Source of the DNA: Desulfitobacterium chlororespirans DSM 11544
GTDB lineage: Bacteria > Bacillota > Desulfitobacteriia > Desulfitobacteriales > Desulfitobacteriaceae
NCBI RefSeq assembly: GCF_900143285.1
Contig: NZ_FRDN01000003.1
Coordinates: forward strand, 186,001-250,000
Length of the DNA: 64,000 bases
Direction of reading: 5' to 3'
Position numbers and translations under genes: made by a program. The notes beneath the pieces are model-generated. The model did no database searches and had not been told where the DNA came from. It saw nothing but the letters and a program-made list of their open reading frames with translations. Positions 43,260 through 51,814 of the stretch are shown here, piece after piece. Position 1 is the first letter of the stretch; each line of letters opens with the position of its first letter.

Positions 43260-45416
43260 TTAAATATCAAACGCCAATCTTAATTCATTTAAATCCAGAT
43301 AATCATGCCTAAATCCTTTCCTGAGTAAAGATGGAGGAATAAACTCGTCATACTTTTCTAACTGTGGAGCCTCATCTTCTTGCATGAGTTGCTCTGTATC
43401 AGCAGTGGCGGCGATGACTTCTTTCAGAAGCGAATCAACCTCAATTGTCGTACCGCTCTTCGTGCTAAACGTAAGAAAATAAGGAGAAAGGCCGCCAACA
43501 TTCCGTATTTCGTATAAATCAGCACCTCTATAACGCAGGCACCTCTCCAGGGTCCGATAAGCTACTGTTCCCAACCAAGGGAATAGGCAGTAGCTATTTC
43601 CCCCTAAAGGGAGAATATTAGTTTTTAAAATTCCAGCAGCTCTGGCTAAATTTCGTGCTTCACATAACCGCTTAACCGCACCGGGCTGAAGGTATGAATA
43701 AATAATATCTTCCTCCAATACCTGCTTCATCCGCTGTAAGATTCTTGAATGAATAGAACCTCCCCCGCCGTTCCAGGTGCTACGGACCTTCCCTTTGACT
43801 GATCTCGCGTAAACCGTTCTGCGTTTAAGATCAATCTCCATGACCTCCCAGGTACGTCCAGCTAAGGCAAAACGCTCCCCTTTAGGCGGTGGTGAGAGAA
43901 TGCTGCCGATTTCTTTGGATTCATCCCGTACCGTAAATTCTTCATTGTCTGGGAATACCGAGTAGAAACGGAAATTACGCACCACTTGTTCTCCGGTTAA
44001 GCCCACCAGTAGTCCCCGTTCTTCTGTTTGCTCAATATGATCAATTTCGATCAAATAAAGTAAAAGCCGCCTGAAATCCTCACTGGAAATGTTCTTAAAA
44101 GGACTCAAGGTTAACACTCTTTGTGCCAATGCCGCCGGTACCAATTCTCCCATAGCCGCCAGCGTGCTCATGGTCTGATGATAGAGAAGGCTGAAAGGAT
44201 AATGCTTGGGGCTGACCGGCTCGATCCAGCGCTCTTCCAAATACAGCTGAATAATGGCGATAGCTTGAAGAAGGGACCAGGGAAGCTGATTAGGCAGCAG
44301 GTCATTTACTTCCTCATCTTCCTTGCACACAAGCCACATTTCCGAAGGAGTACCCCGACGTCCTGAACGTCCTAAGCGCTGAACGAAGCTGGAAACGGAA
44401 AAAGGAGTTTCCAATTGAATAATGCGTTCCAGATATCCCAGATCAATACCTAATTCTAACGTAATGGTGGCAGCCGTAACACAAGGTTCCGGCGATTCCT
44501 TCATGGCCTTCTCCGCCGCTTCCCTCAGGGGAGCTGAGATACTTCCATGGTGAACATGATAGACATCCGGCATCCGTTTGCCTTCGGCCAACTGGCGCAA
44601 CGTCGCCACCGTGTACTCCGCCTGCTCCCGGTTGTTGGTAAAGATTAAGCACTTTCTATTTTTGCTCTGATCAAAAATATATTGGTCATAGAGGGACATC
44701 TTTTTCTCTTCATCCAAATAAAAATGCTCCACCGCCAGACGAACCTTCTGCTGTCCCACTTGAACTTTCGGAGTGATTGTCCTCTTCTCCGTCCCGGATG
44801 ACAACCACTTTTCCGCTATGGCATAATCGCCCAAGGTTGCGGAAAGGCCGATCCTCCTGGGCTGGTGGCCAATCATCCTGGTCAGCCGTTCCAGTTGGCA
44901 GAGAATCTGGCTGCCCCGATCCGTCCCCATAAAGGCGTGGACTTCATCAATAACAATAAAGCGGAGATCGGCAAACAGTCGCAAGATATCAGTACTGCGG
45001 TTGATTAACATACTCTCCAAAGATTCCGGAGTGATTTGGAGAATTCCCTGGGGGTTTTTCAACATCTTATTCTTATGGCTTTGCGAGACATCCCCATGCC
45101 AATGCCAGACCGGAAGATGGGCCTCTTCCAATAGATCGCTGAGCCGGGCAAATTGATCATTGATCAAAGCTTTTAAGGGGCCGATATAGAGAGCACTAAT
45201 ACTTAAAGGCGGACTTTCGTGCAGCAAAGTGATGACAGGTAAAAATGCTGCCTCGGTTTTCCCCGAGGCAGTACCGGCAGCCAAAAGTAAATGGCTTTCA
45301 GATTCAAAGATAACCCGGCAGGCCTCTACCTGCACAGCCCGCAATTCTGTCCATTGATGCTTATATATGTATTCTTGGATAAAGGGCGCCAGTCTGTAGA
45401 ATGGATTTCCACTCAT
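43260..45416 (-). CDS. sngC: Shango-like SngC, Lhr-type DEAD/DEAH helicase
   Basis: The product has 718 residues, an Lhr-family SF2 helicase: Walker A AAGTASGKTEAAFLP at about 45, VIDEVHAFMGTDRGSQ, SATLGD, and QRLGRSGRRGTPSEMW. The C-terminal third is the Lhr-type winged-helix/beta-barrel region. Its ATG overlaps the stop of the upstream ATPase gene by 4 nt. The same kind of helicase is called BrxHI in some BREX loci, but no PglX, PglZ or BrxC gene is present. With the DUF2791 ATPase and the TerB protein it gives the gene set described as Shango, where all three are needed for anti-phage activity. Confidence 0.82.
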   Translation of the reverse strand: MSGNPFYRLAPFIQEYIYKHQWTELRAVQVEACRVIFESESHLLLAAGTASGKTEAAFLPVITLLHESPPLSISALYIGPLKALINDQFARLSDLLEEAHLPVWHWHGDVSQSHKNKMLKNPQGILQITPESLESMLINRSTDILRLFADLRFIVIDEVHAFMGTDRGSQILCQLERLTRMIGHQPRRIGLSATLGDYAIAEKWLSSGTEKRTITPKVQVGQQKVRLAVEHFYLDEEKKMSLYDQYIFDQSKNRKCLIFTNNREQAEYTVATLRQLAEGKRMPDVYHVHHGSISAPLREAAEKAMKESPEPCVTAATITLELGIDLGYLERIIQLETPFSVSSFVQRLGRSGRRGTPSEMWLVCKEDEEVNDLLPNQLPWSLLQAIAIIQLYLEERWIEPVSPKHYPFSLLYHQTMSTLAAMGELVPAALAQRVLTLSPFKNISSEDFRRLLLYLIEIDHIEQTEERGLLVGLTGEQVVRNFRFYSVFPDNEEFTVRDESKEIGSILSPPPKGERFALAGRTWEVMEIDLKRRTVYARSVKGKVRSTWNGGGGSIHSRILQRMKQVLEEDIIYSYLQPGAVKRLCEARNLARAAGILKTNILPLGGNSYCLFPWLGTVAYRTLERCLRYRGADLYEIRNVGGLSPYFLTFSTKSGTTIEVDSLLKEVIAATADTEQLMQEDEAPQLEKYDEFIPPSLLRKGFRHDYLDLNELRLAFDI

Positions 45417-46744
45417 AAAGTAAACTCCGCATACTCATCATCTTGACTTATTTGCTCCGGATCTTGATCTGCCGCCTTTAGCTTGAAATCAGGACCATAT
45501 AAAACTTCACTGAAAGAAATCTGGGGATTCTGAAGCAAGATATTTAAAAGCCCCATAAAATCACGAACTACCTCTCTCGGTGTTAAAAGTTCGTCGGCAC
45601 CCATCCGTCCGGCCACCTCCTGCATGAAGGCCAGCATCTCCTGATCCGTAATACGGGACTCATATCCATAATGCTGCCCATGAACTTCAACCAGACGTTT
45701 TAAGAGCACAAAGATTTCTTCATGGGTCAAAGTTTGCAAGCGGATAATTGGTCCGAAAAGATCCCGCAGGCCACCTTGGCCAAACCTGCTCTCCGCTAAT
45801 CTGGAACGTAGAGCCTCATAGCTGTATAACCCTCTGCGCTGATCCTCCACAAATTGAGGGGTACCACCTAGAAGGATACCAAGATGCTGTGCCTTGCCCT
45901 GCATGGTATCATTGAACATGGTCAGAAGCTTTTCATAGTTGCTATGTCTGGCTACACTGTTGCTGATTTTGTAGAGATTAACGCCTTCATCAATAAAGAC
46001 AATTAATCCTCTATATCCTATATGGGCCACAAAAGCTGCCATTAATTTAAGATAATCGTACCAGCTTTCGTCATCAATAATCATCTGGACCTTTAAAAAA
46101 GCTTTAGCCTCAGTCTTGGTGGCAAATTCGCCCCGCAACCAGCGCAATGCAGCAGCCTTTTGGGACTCATCGGCTTGACGATGGCCATTCCAATAAGCAA
46201 TCACTGCATTGGCAAAGTCAAAACCATGTACCATTCCTGACATATGATTTACCGCCTCAAAGATTTTGAGTTCTACAGCTTCACCAAAACCATTATCCTG
46301 AGGACGCAGCCCCGTATCCTTCATGACCTCCATCTGGATTGCCCCAATCCATTTTTCTAGAATTGAGGTTAGGGCACCACCATCCGGCCTGGTTTTGATG
46401 GATAAATTGGTCAGCAATTCCCGGTAGGTAGCCAGACCCTGCCCTTTAGTCCCAGTGAAACGGCGCTCCGGTGATAGATCGACATCAGCGACGACATAAT
46501 TCCTTTCCATGGCGTAATTACGGAGTGTTTGCATCAGAAAACTCTTGCCACTTCCGTACCTCCCCACAATAAACCGGAAAGAGGCCCCGCCTGCTCCTAC
46601 ATTTTCCAGGTCACCTAAGAGGGATTCGATTTCTTCTTTTCTGCCCACTGCAATATGCTCCAGCCCGATCCGGGGAACGACTCCCGCTGATAAGGACTGT
46701 ATCAATGCGGTGCTGATTCTCTTTGGTATTTTGACTTGACTCAT
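45413..46744 (-). CDS. sngB: Shango-like SngB, DUF2791 (BrxD-type) ATPase
   Basis: The product has 443 residues from ATG 46744 (MSQVKIPKRIS), which has AGGTGGG 7 nt upstream; two upstream in-frame starts are too close to it. The Walker A is FIVGRYGSGKSFLMQTLRN at about 65, followed by VADVDLSPERRFTGTKGQG. Walker B is GLIVFIDEGVNLYK and a sensor-like ILLGGTPQFVEDQRRGLYSYEAL follows. This is the DUF2791 P-loop family, also called BrxD. It lies between the TerB gene and the Lhr helicase, overlapping the latter. Likely role: a loader or regulator of the helicase. Confidence 0.85.
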   Translation of the reverse strand: MSQVKIPKRISTALIQSLSAGVVPRIGLEHIAVGRKEEIESLLGDLENVGAGGASFRFIVGRYGSGKSFLMQTLRNYAMERNYVVADVDLSPERRFTGTKGQGLATYRELLTNLSIKTRPDGGALTSILEKWIGAIQMEVMKDTGLRPQDNGFGEAVELKIFEAVNHMSGMVHGFDFANAVIAYWNGHRQADESQKAAALRWLRGEFATKTEAKAFLKVQMIIDDESWYDYLKLMAAFVAHIGYRGLIVFIDEGVNLYKISNSVARHSNYEKLLTMFNDTMQGKAQHLGILLGGTPQFVEDQRRGLYSYEALRSRLAESRFGQGGLRDLFGPIIRLQTLTHEEIFVLLKRLVEVHGQHYGYESRITDQEMLAFMQEVAGRMGADELLTPREVVRDFMGLLNILLQNPQISFSEVLYGPDFKLKAADQDPEQISQDDEYAEFTL

Positions 46745-46762
46745 ATCCATTCCCACCTATCT

Positions 46763-49700
46763 TCATGCTGTGATTTTCTTAATCCATTCTTGGTATTCTT
46801 CATTGATTGCCGGTGGAAACGACTCCACATTGATAATTATATCTCCAATATTCTCCAGGGCCACTTCGTTGATAGAATCAATCAGCATTTCAGGCATCAT
46901 CAAGCATTCCTCGGCAATTTTATTGATTCTGGCGATCAAATCCGCTTCCTGACTGAAGGCCGCCAATGCTTGATGTTGGAAAATTGAAATATTTGTTCGG
47001 AATGTTTCCCACTCTTCGGGAAGATCCAAGGCTTGGCAAGGGGGTTCAGATTCTAATGATTTCGCTTTTCCCAACCGGGGTAAAAGATATTCTAGTTCAT
47101 CCCGAAAATCATCGGCAACAATTTTTTGACTCCCTTCAACCGCAATGAGCAGATCGCCAAGGTATTGGAGAGAAACCTCATTGATATCGTCAACAACGGA
47201 ATCGATCAGCAGATCAGGGAATAGCCCGGATAACTTTTGATCTCCCAATTCCCATAAACTTTCGGCGAGTACTTTAAGCAGCTCCAATTGCCTGCTATCG
47301 AGCTCTTTCAGCAGTTGTTGAACAGGCTCCAAATCCGTCAGCAGGTGAAGCGGCGCTCCCTGAGGCCTCTCCATACTGCCAGCAATGTTCTTCCCTATAA
47401 CAGGTTGGTCTTCTATCTCTTCTTCGACTTGAGCTTCATCCCCAGGAATGATCAACATATCCCGTACTTTATCAGAATCCTCAATCAGCTGGAATACTTT
47501 TGACGTATCGAGCTCAATTTTCAGAGAGGGTTTGGTGGCCGGTTCCAGACCTTCTATTTCGGAAGCTAGGAAATCATCGATCCAGATCTTGATTTCAGGT
47601 TCCAGAACATAGCCCCGCAGCCTTCCATTGTAACCCTTTGCTTCTCTAAGCTTGTTTTCAGTGTGTTTGATAACAGCGGTAAGAAACTCACGCAAAGGTT
47701 TGTGCTTGATGTAGGGAACCGTTTCCAGGGTAATCTGTTGACTTACTCTATAGCAATACACTGCACTACGAAAGGGCTCTCGTTGTATTTTTTCCCTCTG
47801 ACTCGGTTGAAATAAATCCAGAATCCCCCCATGATGCTTTTCTAGTAAAAAAGCATTCACTTTTTCGATGGTCTTGGGAATATACTCCACCAAAAGGGTT
47901 TGACCGCTTTCATTGTAGAACTTGCTGCGGAAAATGCTATAATCCGCGATCTGGTTAATTAACTCCAAGGAGAGTCGGCCTATTCCCGACTTCTTATATC
48001 CTGTCAAGATGATATTTAAGTAATCGAGATCGGCATTCTTGTGATCAAGATGCTGATAAACTTGTAGAAGATCAACATTGCAACCGAACATCGCCACATA
48101 ATCCGTAAGCCAATCCACCAGGTAATGGTCTAACTTCGGGTAGTGTTCCCGGTAATTGATCCATAGATTAAATAGCTGCTGGTATCCGTCCTGAGGATTT
48201 TGAACACCCACATTATTAATCAGTTCATAGACATGAACAAAGATGTAGGAAAGATCCGTATCGGGATAACTTCCTTTTCTGACTTGCCCCCGCCAATAAA
48301 AATACCACTTCTGTTGTTCCATACTCATAGAACTATAAGTCGGCCAATAGGACATAAACGGGATAAACTTAGCTCTATGCTCCACATATTCGACGAGCTT
48401 CTTCGCTTCTTGAAGGAAACTTCCCCCGTTATAATAACCGCCATAAGAATTTAAAGAGCTAGTTTCAATGGATAGGGCAAATTCCAAGTTCCCCTTAACA
48501 GAGGATACTTGTATTGTGTTCTCTGTTCTAGGAGGAATGGGAATAGCGGTATTCGGCAAATCATTGCGGAGGGTAAATTCAGCAAGCCCCTCGGGTGTTT
48601 TCTTACCGGTTTCAAACCTTTTCCTCAGTCTATACGCTGGTGGTAAAGCAATCTTTTCTTCGTAGGGATTGCGAACCCCATACTTCCAGACTGTTGCTCT
48701 GTCCTGAATGCCGAATATGCTTGAAAGAGCTTCAAAGGATTGCTGGTGGCTGAAAAACTCCGTGCCGGTAAATAATCCGAGTACCAGGCGGGCTTTACAG
48801 GAAACAAGATTGTTATATAGCTTTGAAGTACTGGACTTAATTAAGGCATCAGCTTCCAAGATCATGAGAAGATCCCATTTAGCCCGGCTGAGCGGAGGGT
48901 GGTTTTCTAGTGCATTGGGAGTTGCCATATACAGTCCAGCTGCATTGTTTTTTAATTCAGGGTCTTTCTTATTTCCTTCATATTTAGCGGAGACAATGGC
49001 TTGCCATTGCTCCGTCATGTCGCTGAAGAGGGCCTTTTTTCCAACTATCAGTACCCGGATTTGGGGCGATCCTTGAAGTAGGTTGGTCAACATTTCTAGC
49101 AGGATAACCTCATAATCAGCAAAAGTCCCGATAAAACCGCCAGGAATCCCCCATTGGATTAAGAACTCTAAATGTTTAGCCACAATCTTAGCCGGAGTAT
49201 CGTTCACCGGCAATTTCAGCTCGGGAAACTCAAGTCGCTGCCAAGGACCATCAAATCGTTCCGAACCCCTCCGCAGAACTTCTGTAGCTGACAGCTTGAG
49301 ATAATTGCTTAATGCGGTTCCATCCGTTAAGCGCCCCATGGGTCCTATCCCAAGTTGTTTTAATCTTGCCACAGGATACCAGCCACTGTTCAGTCGAAGA
49401 TATTTTCTACTCGGCTGAATTTCTTTGGAGAGATCCTCTGCTTTGATTCTCTCATTTCCCCCAACAAAATAAGGAACAGCCTCCCCATAACCGATACCAT
49501 TTATTTCTCCTCTGGCCACGGAAAGAATGAGCTCTCCGCCATTTTCCACCACCCGATGTCTCTTTGACAATTCCTCCAGGTTGCCTTTCGTCCATTTTCT
49601 GATCTTAGGCAGAATTTCCTGCTGAAAGATAGCAATTTCTTCATCTTTAAGGGTAAATTCTCCACTCTGAAAAGGGATATTCGAGGAGAAGGTGGCAGGG

Positions 49701-50440
49701 CTCAATCCCTCATAAAGAAAAGAGTCTGCAAGAATATACCCCTTCAAATCAGGAATTTCAATGATTCGTTGGGGGTTTATCCGCCAGAGGATTTCACCGG
49801 TAAGTGTATCTTTGCCGATCTGGTTAATTTTCATGGTAAAAGCAGGTTCTGGGTTCAAAACAATTTCACATTTTACAGGAAGTCCGCGCTTTTTCCATTC
49901 AGGAAAGACATGACTGATGAATTCGAAGATTTCTTTACCCTGAATCTTGTTCTTCTTAAGCCATGGATCATCGTTTTCTGTAAAGCCGGGAAGGCTCCAG
50001 TATCCACTTTCAGAAACGTATGAACCTTCTCCCCAATATTCTCCCCTCGATTTTTGGGTCAGCGCCTTCTCTGAATCACTCCAACTAAAGTAAACTTCAA
50101 ATTCTGCAGGCATTTTAGCTGGTTGCAGTCGCTGAATTTCTTGAGCGATTGAAAGCTCCAACTTATTTTTTTGCTCTCCCGAAGTTAAGCGTGGCAATTC
50201 CTTTTTTATATAAGCTAAGTTTCCCAGCGGGATGACGGTGCGGTCCTTCTCATAATTCACCCATGCAGACAGTTGGCTTAATTCTGGGTATTTATTGAGC
50301 AACTGAGCAAATGGAATTGCTTTAGACCCTTTATACACATTGATTAGGAATTTTTTATTTTCTGTAGAGATAATAATTCGATAAGGAGAGCCGGAAAAGA
50401 TACTGGAGATTCCAGATAGAAGATTTTTAAGAAGGCTCAT
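46763..50440 (-). CDS. sngA: Shango-like SngA, TerB-N/TerB-C protein
   Basis: The product has 1225 residues. ATG 50440 (MSLLKNLLSG) is preferred over TTG/GTG at 50455/50452. The N-terminal ~600 residues include a degenerate helicase-like half (KHLEFLIQWGIPGGFIGTFADYE; VLIVGKKALFSDMTEQWQ; WDLLMILEADALI) without a true Walker A. TerB_N follows at about 700-870 (SMEQQKWYFYWRGQVRKG; YIFVHVYELINNVG). The C-terminal ~130 residues fit TerB_C (two copies of a DxINEVxLxxxGDxxIxVE pattern at about 1110 and 1195). TerB domains bind metals and protein partners. First gene of the Shango-like operon, with its own promoter at 50486-50515. Confidence 0.85.
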   Translation of the reverse strand: MSLLKNLLSGISSIFSGSPYRIIISTENKKFLINVYKGSKAIPFAQLLNKYPELSQLSAWVNYEKDRTVIPLGNLAYIKKELPRLTSGEQKNKLELSIAQEIQRLQPAKMPAEFEVYFSWSDSEKALTQKSRGEYWGEGSYVSESGYWSLPGFTENDDPWLKKNKIQGKEIFEFISHVFPEWKKRGLPVKCEIVLNPEPAFTMKINQIGKDTLTGEILWRINPQRIIEIPDLKGYILADSFLYEGLSPATFSSNIPFQSGEFTLKDEEIAIFQQEILPKIRKWTKGNLEELSKRHRVVENGGELILSVARGEINGIGYGEAVPYFVGGNERIKAEDLSKEIQPSRKYLRLNSGWYPVARLKQLGIGPMGRLTDGTALSNYLKLSATEVLRRGSERFDGPWQRLEFPELKLPVNDTPAKIVAKHLEFLIQWGIPGGFIGTFADYEVILLEMLTNLLQGSPQIRVLIVGKKALFSDMTEQWQAIVSAKYEGNKKDPELKNNAAGLYMATPNALENHPPLSRAKWDLLMILEADALIKSSTSKLYNNLVSCKARLVLGLFTGTEFFSHQQSFEALSSIFGIQDRATVWKYGVRNPYEEKIALPPAYRLRKRFETGKKTPEGLAEFTLRNDLPNTAIPIPPRTENTIQVSSVKGNLEFALSIETSSLNSYGGYYNGGSFLQEAKKLVEYVEHRAKFIPFMSYWPTYSSMSMEQQKWYFYWRGQVRKGSYPDTDLSYIFVHVYELINNVGVQNPQDGYQQLFNLWINYREHYPKLDHYLVDWLTDYVAMFGCNVDLLQVYQHLDHKNADLDYLNIILTGYKKSGIGRLSLELINQIADYSIFRSKFYNESGQTLLVEYIPKTIEKVNAFLLEKHHGGILDLFQPSQREKIQREPFRSAVYCYRVSQQITLETVPYIKHKPLREFLTAVIKHTENKLREAKGYNGRLRGYVLEPEIKIWIDDFLASEIEGLEPATKPSLKIELDTSKVFQLIEDSDKVRDMLIIPGDEAQVEEEIEDQPVIGKNIAGSMERPQGAPLHLLTDLEPVQQLLKELDSRQLELLKVLAESLWELGDQKLSGLFPDLLIDSVVDDINEVSLQYLGDLLIAVEGSQKIVADDFRDELEYLLPRLGKAKSLESEPPCQALDLPEEWETFRTNISIFQHQALAAFSQEADLIARINKIAEECLMMPEMLIDSINEVALENIGDIIINVESFPPAINEEYQEWIKKITA

Positions 50441-50485
50441 CTTAATCTTCACCAACCTTTGAAAACTATCTTACTTGCAGTAGAT

Positions 50486-50515
50486 ATATTACTTTAATTG
50501 ATCGGAGAGTCACAA
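50486..50515 (-). promoter_or_regulatory. Possible promoter of the Shango-like operon
   Basis: TTGTGA (50515-50510), an 18-bp spacer and TAATAT (50491-50486) on the minus strand, with a leader of about 40 nt to the sngA ATG. Confidence 0.5.
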
Positions 50516-50800
50516 TAAGTACTTTAGTCGAAAGATATATGTTCCGAAAACTCAGTTTTTGCTGTGCCATCGAGCGACTTTTCTCCGTCTGATTTCCTTC
50601 TCTGTTAAAATATAGATTTCGACAACTTACATCTATTTCCTTTAAAAAGCCAACAATTTGTAGACTAGTGAAGAGCATGCGGTAAAGCAGAGGATGCCTA
50701 TGAAAAGACTTTTGTAATGCCCGAAAAGCGAGAGGGATGTACCTCTAGACTGTTATTAATTAACATCTAAAAAGACATATTCATGATAATTCACTCTATT

Positions 50801-50830
50801 TTGACATTATAGCATTGTAGGCACTTAAAT
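50801..50830 (+). promoter_or_regulatory. Possible promoter of the Hachiman operon
   Basis: Perfect TTGACA (50801-50806), an 18-bp spacer and TTAAAT (50825-50830) on the plus strand, about 40 nt before hamA. Confidence 0.55.
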
Positions 50831-50873
50831 ATTGTGTTAAAGTGGAATAAATAGAATTATTAAGGAGGCCAAT

Positions 50874-51806
50874 GTGTCGAGAATATTTGATACAAAAAAT
50901 ATCATATTGGCAAAAGTTCAAAAAGAAGACTTAAACTCCTTTTTAGTTGATATGGATATTGACGATCAAGGGCAGCCCCTATATCAGCTTGACGGATTAA
51001 CAAGAGCGATTATTAACATAATACCGGAATATGTTTACGCTCATTATACAAATCCAGAGATTCCACAAACAGAATGGGTTGAAAAGCTCCGCCAGGCTGC
51101 TAAAAGTATTTATAAGATCAAAGATTTTGAGCTTATGCGCCGTTGGTATATAGATGGTGATCAAAATGCTTTCAATGCGCTCAACAACTCCAGCAATAAT
51201 CGTGGAGAGTTTGGGGAATTAATACTTCATTTATTACTACGAGATTTTAAATCTACTATTCCACTGGTTTCGAAGGTTTATTTTAAGGACGCGGCTGGTG
51301 TCCCCGCACATGGCTTTGACGCTGTACATATCACTTCAGAAGAACAAATTCTATGGCTGGGTGAAAGTAAATTTTATTCTGATAGCAAACAGGGATTAAG
51401 AGAATTATTGAAAGACCTAACCAATCACTTTAAAGCTGATTATTTGGAGGAACAATTTACCGTTATAAAAAAGAACTTAAATGTTAACGAAATACCTCAA
51501 AGGGAAGAATGGATTGGAAAACTCAATGAATGTAATAAACTAAAAGATCGAATTAGGATGATTAATATTCCCATGTTATGCACTTATCCACATGATATAT
51601 ATAGTCTTCATTCCGATTTAAACTGTGATGATGCTATTAACTATCATGAAGCTAATGTAAGAGAGCTAAAAACTTACTTTGATACACAAAATAATCACCC
51701 CCTTAGAAACCAATTAAATATTATCTTGTTATTATTGCCCATAAGAGATAAACATGAGCTTGTGCGAAAACTCCATGAACGCCTTTGGCATATGCAAAAT
51801 ATGTGA
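50874..51806 (+). CDS. hamA: Hachiman HamA nuclease (DUF1837)
   Basis: The product has 310 residues; GTG 50874 with AAGGAGG 5 nt upstream. The DUF1837 signature is present: NRGEFGELILHLLLRD, SKVYFKDAAGVPAHGFDAVHI and LWLGESKFYSDSKQGLRE. The Asp of GFDAVH and the Glu and Lys of GESKF form the PD-(D/E)XK-type site. Known for the family: HamA is held inactive by the helicase HamB and released when HamB meets damaged or unusual DNA, after which it degrades DNA. hamB starts 8 nt downstream. The gene pair is the most AT-rich in the window and runs opposite to its neighbours. Confidence 0.93.
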   Translation: MSRIFDTKNIILAKVQKEDLNSFLVDMDIDDQGQPLYQLDGLTRAIINIIPEYVYAHYTNPEIPQTEWVEKLRQAAKSIYKIKDFELMRRWYIDGDQNAFNALNNSSNNRGEFGELILHLLLRDFKSTIPLVSKVYFKDAAGVPAHGFDAVHITSEEQILWLGESKFYSDSKQGLRELLKDLTNHFKADYLEEQFTVIKKNLNVNEIPQREEWIGKLNECNKLKDRIRMINIPMLCTYPHDIYSLHSDLNCDDAINYHEANVRELKTYFDTQNNHPLRNQLNIILLLLPIRDKHELVRKLHERLWHMQNM

Positions 51807-51814
51807 GGTTAAAA

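Larger units (their letters stand above)
50441..50873. other. Divergent intergenic region between Shango-like operon and hamA
   Basis: This stretch of 433 nt is AT-rich, with promoters facing outward in both directions (50486-50515 minus, 50801-50830 plus). A 70-codon open frame at 50466-50678 has no ribosome-binding site and an unlikely composition. Confidence 0.6.

Noticed and set aside
43260-50440. BREX system
   Set aside because: BrxD- and BrxHI-like proteins are present, but PglX, PglZ, BrxC and BrxL-like genes are absent; the TerB partner fits Shango better.
50466-50678. 70-codon minus-strand frame upstream of sngA
   Set aside because: No ribosome-binding site; overlaps the likely sngA promoter.
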